A stretch of 64,000 nucleotides of DNA, taken from Candidatus Binatia bacterium. Lineage in GTDB: Bacteria; Desulfobacterota; Binatia; Bin18. Shown here piece after piece: positions 16,108-24,652 of this stretch. Position 1 is the stretch's first letter. Each line of letters starts with the position of its first letter. The notes beneath the pieces were generated by a model. The model was not told the origin of the DNA, did no database searches, and worked only from the letters and a program-made list of their open reading frames with translations. The position numbers and the translations under genes were made by a program. The stretch lies in the NCBI GenBank assembly GCA_951812575.1, contig OX638322.1, positions 3,848,501 to 3,912,500 on the forward strand, read 5' to 3'.

Positions 16108-17754
16108 ATGCCGGACGGATCGGACATCGATGCTCTGAAGGCGGCGTTGGCTGCGGCGGAAGCCGAGGTGATCGATGCCAGGGCGAAGGCCACCGAGGCC
16201 GAGGCGCGAGCCGCCAACGCCGTGGCGAAGGTGTCGGACGCCGAAGCGCAGATCGCCACCCTGAAGCTGATGATCGAGAAGCTCCGTCGCGCGCTCTTCG
16301 GCCAGCGTTCGGAGCGCAAGCAGCGCCTTCTCGACCAGATGGAGCTCCAGCTCGACGAACTTGAGGCGAGCGCGACCGAGGACGAGTTGGCGGCCGAACA
16401 GGCAGCCGCCGACACGACCCAGGTCAAGGCGTTCACCCGCCGCCGCCGGTCCGGGCGCAAGCCGTTCCCCGAGCATTTGCCCCGCGAGCGGGTGGTTGTG
16501 CCCGCGCCGAGTGCTTGCGAGTGCTGCGGCTCGGAGAAGCTCTCGAAGATCGGCGAGGACATCACCGAGACGCTGGAGGTCGTTCCGCGCCAGTGGAAGG
16601 TGACCCAGACCGTGCGCGAGAAGTTCACCTGCCGGGCCTGCGAGAAGATCAGCCAGCCGCCGGCGCCGTTCCACCCGACGCCGCGCGGCTGGGCCGGCCC
16701 GAACCTTCTGGCGACGATCGTCTTCGAGAAATATGGCCAACACCAGCCGTTGAACCGCCAGCGCGACCGCTTCGCGCGCGAGGGCGTCGACCTCAGCCTG
16801 TCGACCCTGGCCGACCAGGTGGGCACCTGCACGGTGGCGCTGAGGCCGCTGCACGACCTGATCGCATCGCATGTCCTGATGGCAGACCGCCTGCATGGCG
16901 ACGAGACCCCGGTGCCGGTGCTGGCCAAGGGCAAGACCGACACAGGCCGGGCCTGGGTCTATGTGCGCGACGACAGGCCGTTCGGCGGTCCGGACCCGCC
17001 GGCCGCTCTGTTCCGCTACTCGCGGAACCGGTCCGGCGATCATCCGGTCGAGCACCTGAAGACCTTCGCCGGCATCCTCCAGGCCGACAGTTTCGCCGGC
17101 TATAACCGCCTCTACGCTGCCGGGCGGTTGCCGGGGCCTGTCACCGAAGTTCCATGTTGGGCGCACGCACGACGCAAATTTTTCGAGATCGCCGACATTG
17201 CGGCCAGTAAGGGGCGCGGCAGGAACGCGCCGCCGATCTCGCCGCTGGCGATGGAGGCGGTGAAGCGGATCGACGTACTGTTCGACATTGAGCGCTCCAT
17301 CAAGGGCGAGACCGACGCACGGCGCCATGCCGTCCGCCGGGAACTGAGCGCGCCGGTGCTGGCCGAACTCGAGACCTGGATGAGGGCCGAACGCGCGAAG
17401 CTCTCCCGCCATGCCCCCGTGGCCAAGGCCATGGACTACATGCTCAGACGATGGGACCGCTTCGCACGGTTCCTCGACGACGGACGCATCTGCCTCTCGA
17501 ACAATGCCGCTGAACGCGCGCTCAGGGGTATTGCCCTCGGCCGCAAGTCGTGGCTGTTCGCCGGCTCCGACCGCGGCGGCAGGCGCGCCGCGGCCATGTA
17601 CACGTTGATCGGCACCGCCAAGCTCAACGACGTCGATCCGCAGGCTTGGCTCGCCGATGTTCTCGGCCGGATCGCGGAGACCCCGCAGAGCCAGCTCGAC
17701 GAACTCCTTCCCTGGAATTGGGTTCCGGAGCAGAAGTTCGATCAAGCCGCATAA
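16108..17754 (+). CDS. tnpC: IS66 TnpC, DDE transposase
   Basis: A 548-residue transposase. It starts with an Ala-rich coiled coil (about 8-65), then the LRRALFGQRSER segment, a zinc ribbon (CECCG ... CRAC), and the DDE core: D in ADRLHGDETPVPV, D in ILQADSFAGYN and E in LSNNAAERALRGIALGRKSW. All catalytic residues and the C-terminal extension are present, so it looks functional. The ATG at 16108 lies 72 bases after the tnpB stop. Confidence 0.93.
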   Translation: MPDGSDIDALKAALAAAEAEVIDARAKATEAEARAANAVAKVSDAEAQIATLKLMIEKLRRALFGQRSERKQRLLDQMELQLDELEASATEDELAAEQAAADTTQVKAFTRRRRSGRKPFPEHLPRERVVVPAPSACECCGSEKLSKIGEDITETLEVVPRQWKVTQTVREKFTCRACEKISQPPAPFHPTPRGWAGPNLLATIVFEKYGQHQPLNRQRDRFAREGVDLSLSTLADQVGTCTVALRPLHDLIASHVLMADRLHGDETPVPVLAKGKTDTGRAWVYVRDDRPFGGPDPPAALFRYSRNRSGDHPVEHLKTFAGILQADSFAGYNRLYAAGRLPGPVTEVPCWAHARRKFFEIADIAASKGRGRNAPPISPLAMEAVKRIDVLFDIERSIKGETDARRHAVRRELSAPVLAELETWMRAERAKLSRHAPVAKAMDYMLRRWDRFARFLDDGRICLSNNAAERALRGIALGRKSWLFAGSDRGGRRAAAMYTLIGTAKLNDVDPQAWLADVLGRIAETPQSQLDELLPWNWVPEQKFDQAA

Positions 17755-17868
17755 GCCGGCTCACGCCCCAAACCAGTCCGCCCCAAAACGCGCTCGCCGC
17801 CCAAAGCCGGCCTACCTACCCCTGCGGCCTTCGGCGGAGGCATACAGAGGGGGCGAAAGGTTGCGCAA

Positions 17869-20800
17869 TTACCTACCTACTGCAAACCCAGTTGCCATTC
17901 CCGGTCCACCATCACCGGGATACAGCCATCCCTGGATAACGGGATTGCGAAACCCTTGCCTCTTTGCAAGATCGTCAGGTGGCGTACTTGGGTTGTCCAA
18001 TGGACGTGACCAGTCGATCTTACCTCCGGCCTTGGCGAGGCGCCAGAATGGCACCCAAGGCCCAATTTCCGGTGAACGGGCCGTGGTGGCTCGCAGGAAA
18101 TTGGTCATCAAGTCCTCACCGACTTCATCGTCGTCTTGTTTCCCTACGGAAAATGCGCTTGTGGCCGCTTCGACCCTCCAGTCCGTCGCCGCACCGGACG
18201 CCGCCAAGGTACGCCAGCGTTCGTCAAGTTCACGACACGCGTCGTGTATGTCGTCAAAGCACGGTTTAAGCTGCTCCCACCTTTCCTGACGCAAGGGATC
18301 ACCGCTGATCGATGCTCTCAGCATTCGTCGGAGAGGGGAAAACCAGTTCGACATTTCTTCCAGCACCTTATCGAATTCCGCCAAGGAGATGCCATCCACA
18401 TAGGGAATGCGAACAGTGGCGAGATCAAGAAGCCGTCCTGACCTTTCCGAGCTTCTCTCATTGACATCAAGCCCGGCCACCGTGACAACACCACCCAAGG
18501 CGTTGTCCACCAAAAGGTTGTCTGTCCATCCAATGGCGCTCTGTGTGCAGCCAACAAGCGGACCAGGGAGGACGACAAGCCTGCCGGAACGGATGAGCGG
18601 GAGAGCCTTGGTGCACAAGAACGTCGAAACTTTCTTCGGCAGGAAGTTGGCCCAACCGATGGCCGCATGGAACTCGTCAACGTTGTCGAGTTCATCGCTT
18701 GTGCGTATATAGCCCTGTCCGCCGAACTCCCCGGGCGGACCGATATTGTCCGGCATGGGGACTATGGCGATCGTGGGCAACAGGGGGCCTTTCCAAGTCA
18801 CGACGACGGTATCGTACAGGGGACAAAAAACCCTGGCCCACCTTGCAATTTCATCGGTCGAGGTGGCGCTGACCGTTATGGCGCGGCCGGGGTAGGCGCG
18901 GATAGCGGTTGCAACGCGGGCAAAACCACCGCGCCCCCATACGTCGATCAGTTCCGAACAGGCAGGAGGTAAGATTGTGAGCCATTCGACCAGAGGGCGC
19001 ATCTGGTCGGCGACTACTGTCTGCAAACCTTCTGATCCTGCCCGATCACGTAGCTGCATCGCCGCATCCGATGAGTACCAGTCCGTCACCGGCACGACGT
19101 TCTCCTCTAACCACGCGAGGTTTGCTTCGGCCGTTCGCCGTCTGTCCTTGTCGAGTGTCTGAGACTCCAGCATATCAGTAAGGAGGGAGCGCGCCTCACC
19201 AACTTTGCCCCCGAACGTCAGTGCTCGAGCCTCCCCCAGCGTTGCCCGTTCGCCAAACCGCTCGCTGAACCACCGGTTTGCCATTCGGGAAGGCGAGCGA
19301 GCTTGGTTGAAGTGCGCCGATGCCTCGCCGTGCCGCCCAAGGTCGAGGGCGAGGGAGGCAAGTCGAAAATGGCCCACGCCGACGAACAGGTCAGCGTCAC
19401 CGGGAAGTTCTCCTCCATGTTTGTCGGCGAAGGCTAGCGCTTGGGAGAATGTGCGGGACGCCTCCCTGAGAAGTTCTGGAGGATTGCCACCATTACGCGC
19501 CCAACGGGTGATGATATCCCCCTTCGCCATGAGGGTGTTAGCCATTCCCGCAATCCACCGAGTGCGGTACGTAGCGTCATTGATATCGCGTTGGCGGGTG
19601 ATCTCGAACCAACGCTCGGCCTCGCCCAAGTATCTGCGCGCGTCGTCCTTGAGGTCGAGCGCGCCGGAGGCACTGGCAATGTCCAACGACGCAGTACCCG
19701 CCCGCCATGGTTCATCGGCGATGATCGCAATATCGAGCACCTCCAGGCAGAGGGTCCGCATTCCTAATGGCTCGGAGCAACGGGCGAACTCACTCGCCAC
19801 CTCGCCAAGCAGCATGATGCTGTATGGAGCCGACTTCCTGTCCCGTTCAACCAAATCCCGCACCGAGCGAACGAACGCATCGACATCGGAAGCCTCGGCA
19901 CGGCCAGCCCGGCAAAGCGTTCGCAGCCAAGTGGCGGCCAGCGGCAGACGTCTGCCATCCTCGCCTCCCATCTCTAGGAAGGCTGTGACATCCTCCGCAC
20001 GCGCCAGTCCCTCTTCCGGGCGTTTCAGTTGCCAGAGAGCCTGAAGTTCAATCAGAATGGCCTCGGCCTTCGTGTCTGCATCATCGCCGGATTCCCGATG
20101 GGCAATCTGGGCAAACTTGATGGCTTCTACCGGGTCCTCTTGCAGGCGGGCTAGCAGCGCGCGTTCGATTGCGACAATACAGACATCTGCTCCGGCCACC
20201 TCAAGGACTTTGATATGATCTTCCATTTCGTCGACCAGCTTTTGCTGAGCGGATTCGGAAGAATAGCTTCCGTTCACTACGATGTGATCGAGGTTTCGAA
20301 TGACGGACCTTCTTGCCCTGAGCTCGATGGCCTGGTCACCGCAACTCACGGCCAATGCCAGCGCCTCGCGGGCACACGCGAGCGCAGCATGAAAGTCAGC
20401 CGCGCGCATGCAATCTCCGCATTCCTCCAGTTTCGCAGTCGCCCGCTCGGCATCAAGGCGTTTGCATAATTTGTCCACCCAGTACTCGTGGAAGAATCTG
20501 CGGACAAGGTGGGGGTGATCTCCGAGCTTGTGGGCAACTGTGCCCGAGGACCACAGCTCGATCTTCATCCCCTGACCCCGGAACCACGTCTCGGCGGCCT
20601 CCAGTTCGCGGTGGACAGAGGCATCATCGGTCGGACTGGCGACTATCAGGACGTACCGGTCAATATCGCCACGATCTTGCCATTCTTTATGCTCTTTCTT
20701 GAACTCGCGAACATGCGACTTCAGATGGTTACCAGTGTACGACGCATAGCGTTTGCACTGAAAAAGATCGATCCGGCCGTAGGCTCGTCGACCTACTATG

Positions 20801-20997
20801 TCCACCGCATTGTCTGGCTGTCCCCTTCTGCCGTGCTTGTCGGCCGACTGTATGCCGGGCTGCTCAAGGACAAGGGCAAGACAAAGGTCCTCGAAGACCT
20901 CGGGCGCCAAGTCGAAAAGACGGATCTCGGCCGATCCTGTTGTGGGGGGCGGCACTTGCTGAAGACCCGTCATTGGAGCGCTCCATTGTCCCTTCAT
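17869..20997 (-). CDS. PD-(D/E)xK nuclease-like protein with large helical-repeat body
   Basis: A 1042-residue protein. The N-terminus looks like an Mrr/restriction-endonuclease-like domain: E33/E36 in APEVFEDLCLALV, D66 in DNAVDIVG and Q80-C-K82 in IDLFQCKRY, matching the E...D...QxK active-site order. The following segment to about 190 is a Rossmann-like tail (VLIVASPTDD). Residues about 195-640 are helical pairs of TPR type (ALACAREALALAVSCGDQAI; LFVGVGHFRLASLALDLGRH). The last 350 residues have no family I recognise. The ATG overlaps the ImmA-like stop by four bases, giving a tight XRE-peptidase-nuclease operon. A role as a DNA-cleaving effector with a sensor body is inferred. Confidence 0.6.
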   Translation of the reverse strand: MKGQWSAPMTGLQQVPPPTTGSAEIRLFDLAPEVFEDLCLALVLEQPGIQSADKHGRRGQPDNAVDIVGRRAYGRIDLFQCKRYASYTGNHLKSHVREFKKEHKEWQDRGDIDRYVLIVASPTDDASVHRELEAAETWFRGQGMKIELWSSGTVAHKLGDHPHLVRRFFHEYWVDKLCKRLDAERATAKLEECGDCMRAADFHAALACAREALALAVSCGDQAIELRARRSVIRNLDHIVVNGSYSSESAQQKLVDEMEDHIKVLEVAGADVCIVAIERALLARLQEDPVEAIKFAQIAHRESGDDADTKAEAILIELQALWQLKRPEEGLARAEDVTAFLEMGGEDGRRLPLAATWLRTLCRAGRAEASDVDAFVRSVRDLVERDRKSAPYSIMLLGEVASEFARCSEPLGMRTLCLEVLDIAIIADEPWRAGTASLDIASASGALDLKDDARRYLGEAERWFEITRQRDINDATYRTRWIAGMANTLMAKGDIITRWARNGGNPPELLREASRTFSQALAFADKHGGELPGDADLFVGVGHFRLASLALDLGRHGEASAHFNQARSPSRMANRWFSERFGERATLGEARALTFGGKVGEARSLLTDMLESQTLDKDRRRTAEANLAWLEENVVPVTDWYSSDAAMQLRDRAGSEGLQTVVADQMRPLVEWLTILPPACSELIDVWGRGGFARVATAIRAYPGRAITVSATSTDEIARWARVFCPLYDTVVVTWKGPLLPTIAIVPMPDNIGPPGEFGGQGYIRTSDELDNVDEFHAAIGWANFLPKKVSTFLCTKALPLIRSGRLVVLPGPLVGCTQSAIGWTDNLLVDNALGGVVTVAGLDVNERSSERSGRLLDLATVRIPYVDGISLAEFDKVLEEMSNWFSPLRRMLRASISGDPLRQERWEQLKPCFDDIHDACRELDERWRTLAASGAATDWRVEAATSAFSVGKQDDDEVGEDLMTNFLRATTARSPEIGPWVPFWRLAKAGGKIDWSRPLDNPSTPPDDLAKRQGFRNPVIQGWLYPGDGGPGMATGFAVGR

Positions 20998-21953
20998 CGT
21001 GACGATGGTCGTCCGGAAGCGTCTCGGTCGGAGGACGACGTGAATTGATCGTATGTATCCCATGGCTCCTCTTCCTCGATCTCCGAGACGGAGGGAGCCT
21101 TTTCGAACTGCAGCAGAGAAACGGACATACCGAGGCGTTCCGAGAAGATCGTCAGTTCGCGAATGGGTTCGGATCCCCGGCTGAATGTCCATACGTCCGC
21201 AGGCAATGCGATTGCCTGGTCATCTTCGGCGTATTGCGCCGTGGTGCCCAATGCGGCGATTGATCCGTCGGGGATTGGCATGCCAGAGCGGACGAAGATG
21301 CCGGTCTTGTATGCTGCGGTGCTTGCGCGGCCCCAGAGGGCAAAGCCATCGCGCGCGACGACCATCGCCGCGCGGGTGTCGGTAAATTCGATCCACTTAC
21401 GAACTGCGGCCAGAAGGGACACGCTGTATCGGTCGGTCACATGGTCGAGCAACGCCCGCGTCATCTCTTCGCCATTCACCTGATCCCGGTAGTCGTCGAT
21501 CGGCATCAGGAGATAGGAGGCGAAGGTATCCGCCGCCTCCTCGCGTTCCATTTCCGCGTCCACCCACTCGTTGGCCCGAAGGGGCAGGCATTCGAAATCA
21601 GCGCCGTCGGACAGCTCGCCATCACCATAGTCGTCGGCTGTCAGGGGGCGTCGATGGAGAAGGTAGTGGCCAAACTCATGGGCGAGAGTGAATCGTTCGC
21701 GACCGCGATAGCGTGGCTGCGTGTTGTAGAGAATCTGCCAGCCGGGCTTCTTGCGTCGCGCACGCAGCATGCCCTCGAACCCGTCGATGTCGACGCCCTT
21801 GATGGTCGCAATCGGGTCCTCGTTGTTACGGGAGACCTCGCGCGCCAATGCTTCGACATCCACTGGGAATCGGTCTTCTCCCAGCACGGTTCGGAGAAGA
21901 ACCGTCAGGTCGCTGGCTGCCCGTTTCGGCGTTTTCCGTCCGCTATCGCTCAT
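20994..21953 (-). CDS. ImmA/IrrE-family metallopeptidase
   Basis: A 319-residue protein with the zinc motif H92-E93-F94-G95-H96 (FTLAHEFGHYLLH) and the downstream glutamate in REEAADTFASYLLMP, as in M78/COG2856 peptidases. These enzymes cleave a partner repressor and so switch on phage, ICE or stress genes. The C-terminal half (about 170-319) is an extra domain of unknown role ending in an acidic tail. It starts in TAATG with the XRE regulator stop and ends overlapping the nuclease gene, so all three genes are coupled. Confidence 0.85.
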   Translation of the reverse strand: MSDSGRKTPKRAASDLTVLLRTVLGEDRFPVDVEALAREVSRNNEDPIATIKGVDIDGFEGMLRARRKKPGWQILYNTQPRYRGRERFTLAHEFGHYLLHRRPLTADDYGDGELSDGADFECLPLRANEWVDAEMEREEAADTFASYLLMPIDDYRDQVNGEEMTRALLDHVTDRYSVSLLAAVRKWIEFTDTRAAMVVARDGFALWGRASTAAYKTGIFVRSGMPIPDGSIAALGTTAQYAEDDQAIALPADVWTFSRGSEPIRELTIFSERLGMSVSLLQFEKAPSVSEIEEEEPWDTYDQFTSSSDRDASGRPSSR

Positions 21954-22198
21954 TAATTCTCGTCGTCCAGGATCTTCAGCATTTCCCGAAGACGTTCTTT
22001 GCTCCTCGGCTTCATTTTCTGGTACTTGCGGAAGAAGGCGGCGGCGGCGTTGGCCTCGGTCACCTCCTCAGCCGCGAGCAGGTAATCCGTCGTGGTTTCG
22101 AGCGCCACAGCAATCTGATGCAGTTTTTCGGCAGATGGGCGCGCCACATCCTTGTTCTCGATCTCCCACATACAGCTTTTGCTTGAACCGACCCGGTC
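21953..22198 (-). pseudogene. XRE-family regulator, N-terminus cut off by IS21 remnant
   Basis: The remaining 81 residues read DRVGSSKSCMWEIENKDVAR then PSAEKLHQIAVALETTTDYL, the second half of a classic XRE helix-turn-helix, plus a helical tail. The first codon present (Asp, 22198) abuts the TGT end of the IS21 remnant at 22199, so about 25-30 residues and the promoter are gone. The usual start LR..G.TQ.ELA is absent. An in-frame reading through the IS end exists but would not restore the fold. Confidence 0.8.
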
Positions 22199-22374
22199 TG
22201 TCAACGGCGGAGCAAGAATGTACCGGCGCGGCGGCGCAAAATTGTACCACGGGCTTGACGGTAGCTTGTCCCCATAGTCCATGGGAGGGCCCCGCGCGCG
22301 GGGCGGCGCGCCCTCCACCAGGCTGGCGTCGACCCGCGCGTGGGAGGGACCTGTGGTCTATGGGGGCAAGCGGG

Positions 22375-23139
22375 TTATTCGGAGGGGGGCCGTCGTCGCG
22401 ACCGGCTTTGCTTGAGCCTGTAGCTTTCGCCGTTCATCTCCAGGATGTGGACATGGTGGGTGATACGGTCGAGCAGCGCGCCGGTGAGGCGCTCGCTGGC
22501 GAAGACCGAGGTCCATTCCTGGAAGGGCAGGTTCGAGGTGACGATGGTGGCGCCGTTTTCGTAGCGGCGGCTGAAGATGTCGAACAGCAGCTCGCTTCCG
22601 GTCTGCGAGAGGGGCACGTATCCGAGTTCGTCGACGATCAGCAGGCTGACCCTGGCAAGCTGATCCTGGAGGCGGAGCAGTCTTTTCTCGTCGCGCGCCT
22701 CGATCATCTCGTGAACGAACTGGGAGGCGGTGGTGAAGCGCACGGCGAGGCCCTTCTGGCAGGCGGCGAGGCCGAGGGCCAGGGCGATGTGCGTCTTCCC
22801 CACGCCGCTCGGCCCGAGCAGGATCGCGTTCTCGCGGCGATCTATGTAATCGCCGCGCGCGAGGTCGAGCACCAACATCTTGTTGAGGCTCGGGATGGCC
22901 TTGAAGTCGAAGCTCTCGAGCTGTTTGACGACCGGAAACCTGGCCTGCCGGATACGGCGCTCGACCAGGCGGCGCTCGCGGTCGATCGTCTCCATCTCCA
23001 CCAGCCGGGCGAGGAACTGCACATGATCCAGCCCCTCGGTCGCGCACTGGCGGGCCAGTTTCTCGTATTCCCGCAGGACGGTCGGCAGCTTGAGCTTCTT
23101 CAGGTGGTGTTCGAGCAGGATGCGGGGCGCCTCAGCCAC
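22375..23139 (-). CDS. istB: IstB, IS21 helper ATPase
   Basis: A 254-residue AAA+ protein related to DnaC: Walker A GPSGVGKT, Walker B LLIVDELGYVPLS, and the family start LKKLKLPTVLREYEKLARQC. It assists the IstA transposase in target selection. The start is GTG at 23139, overlapping the istA stop and preceded by GGAGGGGTCAGTC. It appears intact, although its partner istA is truncated. Confidence 0.93.
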   Translation of the reverse strand: MAEAPRILLEHHLKKLKLPTVLREYEKLARQCATEGLDHVQFLARLVEMETIDRERRLVERRIRQARFPVVKQLESFDFKAIPSLNKMLVLDLARGDYIDRRENAILLGPSGVGKTHIALALGLAACQKGLAVRFTTASQFVHEMIEARDEKRLLRLQDQLARVSLLIVDELGYVPLSQTGSELLFDIFSRRYENGATIVTSNLPFQEWTSVFASERLTGALLDRITHHVHILEMNGESYRLKQSRSRRRPPSE

Positions 23140-23325
23140 GACTGACCCCTCCGGTCAGCAGGGAGGCATAGTCGCCGGCCCGGGTGGCGGCGACGAGGGG
23201 CTGGGGCAGGTGCGGGTAGCGCGTCATGTCGAGATGGGCCGGACGCTTCTCGATGCGCGCCAGCAGCAGGTGATTGACGGCATCGAAGCCGACCAGCCGG
23301 CGCGCCACCGCGTCCCGCACAAAAA
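23132..23325 (-). pseudogene. IstA C-terminal fragment
   Basis: The last codons of an IS21 transposase: GFDAVNHLLLARIEKRPAHL, then RYPHLPQPLVAATRAGDYAS and a short tail to the stop at 23132. The catalytic DDE core and all upstream sequence are missing. The upstream edge joins dnaB sequence near 23325-23335. Confidence 0.8.
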
Positions 23326-23329
23326 GTCC

Positions 23330-23589
23330 TCTGGCGCCAGGTTCACCCGATCAAGCGCGGTATTATCGATCAATATCCCGCCCAGGACGGCCCGTTCGGC
23401 GGCGAGGTCGTGGGGAGGGATTCTGCGCGGCTCCGCCATAAGACTCTGTTGCGGCAGGCCGCTCCCCCCTCGCCTGCGGCCACGAGACCGCAGGGATCCG
23501 ATTTCACTCTGAACCCTGCGGATGTTCTCCCGGAGAGTCTGAGCCTGTTCTTCAATTTCATGATAGGCCAGCGTTTGATTGTCGGGCAT
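23330..23589 (-). pseudogene. Replicative helicase DnaB, N-terminal fragment
   Basis: The frame reads RIPPHDLAAERAVLGGILID then NTALDRVNLAPEDF, the start of the DnaB N-terminal domain, and is then replaced by istA sequence. The ATPase domain is gone. The frame begins at an ATG (23589) with GAGTGAGGAAGA upstream and 50 residues of coiled-coil (IEEQAQTLRENIRRVQSEIG) before an internal ATG at 23439; either start is possible, or the first part is a fused small gene. A second dnaB suggests a plasmid or phage source for this part of the island. Confidence 0.65.
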
Positions 23590-24036
23590 TCTTCCTCACT
23601 CCTTCAACTTCTCGCTTTATTCCTTAAGGGCCGCGTCACCCTGGACGAACTCCCGGCCGAATGTGCCGCGCAGAAAGCACCGCTCCCAGGGGAAGAGCGC
23701 GCCCAGATACTCCGGAGCGTTGCCGGATTTGTAGCGTTCGTACCTCTCCCCCGCGATTTGGAGGTTAATTTTCGATGTCGGACAGGAGTCCCCAGGTGGT
23801 TATCTGGGTGGCTGCTATAAGCAGGGCGGCTCTAGGGCCGGCGTTAGGTGTGGGCATCCGGGAGCCATGAGGCTGCCGGACTGAGTTCAGGTGAACCTAA
23901 TTTCCTTGGCAGACTATCCCGCAGGGACATTGTTATACAGTCCCCCGAGGCATGTCAACTCAATAGGAAGTCATGGTTCTCAGGAGCTGTGGGCCGATGC
24001 TCCATAGGTATGCTTGTATGCTCATTGAAACGAACC
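23590..24036. other. Region between dnaB fragment and tRNA-Ser, no clear gene
   Basis: A minus-strand frame ending at 23621 reads plausibly (RYERYKSGNAPEYLGALF) but has no start codon and is bounded by a stop at about 23798, so it may be another fragment. The part from 23800 to 24036 shows nothing I can assign. Confidence 0.4.
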
Positions 24037-24123
24037 GGAGGGAGTGGGATTCGAACCCACGAGAGCCTTTTGGACTCTACCGATTTTCAAGACCGGCGCC
24101 TTCAACCGCTCGGCCATCCCTCC
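24037..24123 (-). tRNA. tRNA-Ser (anticodon UGA)
   Basis: An 87-base class II tRNA on the minus strand. The acceptor stem GGAGGGA pairs with the 3' TCCCTCC; the D region is GGCCGAGCGGTTGAAGGC, the anticodon loop is CTTGAAA (anticodon TGA), there is a long variable arm, and the T arm GTGGGTTCGAATCCCAC is perfect. CCA is not encoded. The 3' end faces the island, the usual orientation for integration at a tRNA. Confidence 0.95.
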
Positions 24124-24206
24124 ACGTGGCCGGTCTTACACGGCTTTCTTCGACTTTGAAAGGGGGTATGGGAGAGGCGTCACAGAGGCTTGGGCACCGA
24201 CCCTCT

Positions 24207-24614
24207 TCAGCCTGCCGGCGAGGTATCAGGGCAAACCTTGCGTTCCTTAAAACGCCACCGTCCGGCAACTTTCTCAATCTGGTCTTCATAACGTCCGGAA
24301 ATCACGAGTTCGGTTTTTCCCTGTGCCGCATGCGTCATGAGCAGATAGCTCTCTGCGGTAGCCGTGTCTCCGTCGAGGTCAATCAGTATATTCATGACGC
24401 AGTGACGGGGCTGCGCGTCTCCAGTCCATTCTTTATAGCGTCCGGTAAATGCCAGCAGCTTTTCCGGCCCTTGCCATGTACCGAGAATCGGACTGTTAAA
24501 AATACCATCCTCGGTAAAACATTGAACCCAGTCCTCATAACGTCCGGCATCAATCGAGAGGCAGTACCGTGTCATTAAATCGCGAATAGCCTCTTTGTCC
24601 TCTAAAGCGTTCAT
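24207..24614 (-). CDS. SnoaL-like / NTF2-family protein
   Basis: A 135-residue single-domain protein of the NTF2/SnoaL-like fold: an opening helix (AIRDLMTRYCLSIDAGRYED), the W..CFTEDGIF strand, HCVMNILIDLDGD, and RWRFKERKV near the end. Such proteins are small dehydratases, isomerases or ligand-binding proteins. The ATG at 24614 has GGAGTGATCGTC upstream. It follows the bifunctional nuclease gene by 38 bases on the same strand. The substrate cannot be read from the sequence. Confidence 0.8.
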   Translation of the reverse strand: MNALEDKEAIRDLMTRYCLSIDAGRYEDWVQCFTEDGIFNSPILGTWQGPEKLLAFTGRYKEWTGDAQPRHCVMNILIDLDGDTATAESYLLMTHAAQGKTELVISGRYEDQIEKVAGRWRFKERKVCPDTSPAG

Positions 24615-24652
24615 GACGATCACTCCTTTTTTATTCACTCTTTGACTGTTAT

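Larger units (their letters stand above)
15248..17754 (+). mobile_element. IS66-family insertion sequence
   Basis: The three IS66 genes tnpA, tnpB and tnpC are in the standard order. The left end is placed at GTAAGTGTCCACC (15248), which fits the GTAAG-type ends of this family, and a local inverted repeat (GTGTCCAC / GTGGACAC) follows. The matching right end is not found within the 115 bases between the tnpC stop and the next gene, and no 8-base target duplication is visible, so the right end is probably deleted. Confidence 0.85.
22199..23325 (-). mobile_element. IS21-family element, truncated
   Basis: The right end begins TGTCAACGG at 22199 and contains two copies of GCAARAWTGTACC (22212-22224, 22236-22248), as expected for the multiple terminal repeats of IS21 elements. 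An imperfect inverted repeat (GCTTGTCCCCATAGTCC near 22265, GGTCTATGGGGGCAAGC near 22355) lies between end and istB. istB is intact, but only the last 65 or so codons of istA remain; the left end is lost at the junction with dnaB near 23325. Confidence 0.8.
6860..24036. other. Accessory genomic island next to tRNA-Ser
   Basis: This block contains truncated integrase and dnaB genes, three insertion-sequence remnants or elements, several decayed toxin-antitoxin genes, restriction components and a probable defence operon, and stops exactly at the 3' side of tRNA-Ser(UGA). The flanks are ordinary metabolic genes. I searched by eye for a copy of the tRNA 3' end at the left border and did not find one, so the left limit is approximate. 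Confidence 0.5.

Noticed and set aside
16069..17745. Long open frame antisense to tnpC (about 560 codons)
   Set aside because: It is a composition effect opposite a GC-rich transposase gene that has complete DDE motifs; no motif or ribosome site on the minus strand.
17755..17868. Right terminal repeat of the IS66 element
   Set aside because: No sequence complementary to the left end GTAAGTGTCCACC was found before the next gene.
23621..23798. Minus-strand frame reading RYERYKSGNAPEYLGALF
   Set aside because: No start codon and bounded by a stop; could be a fragment but no family recognised.
6860..24123. CRISPR array or cas genes
   Set aside because: No regularly spaced direct repeats and no Cas-like motifs were seen in the island or elsewhere in the window.
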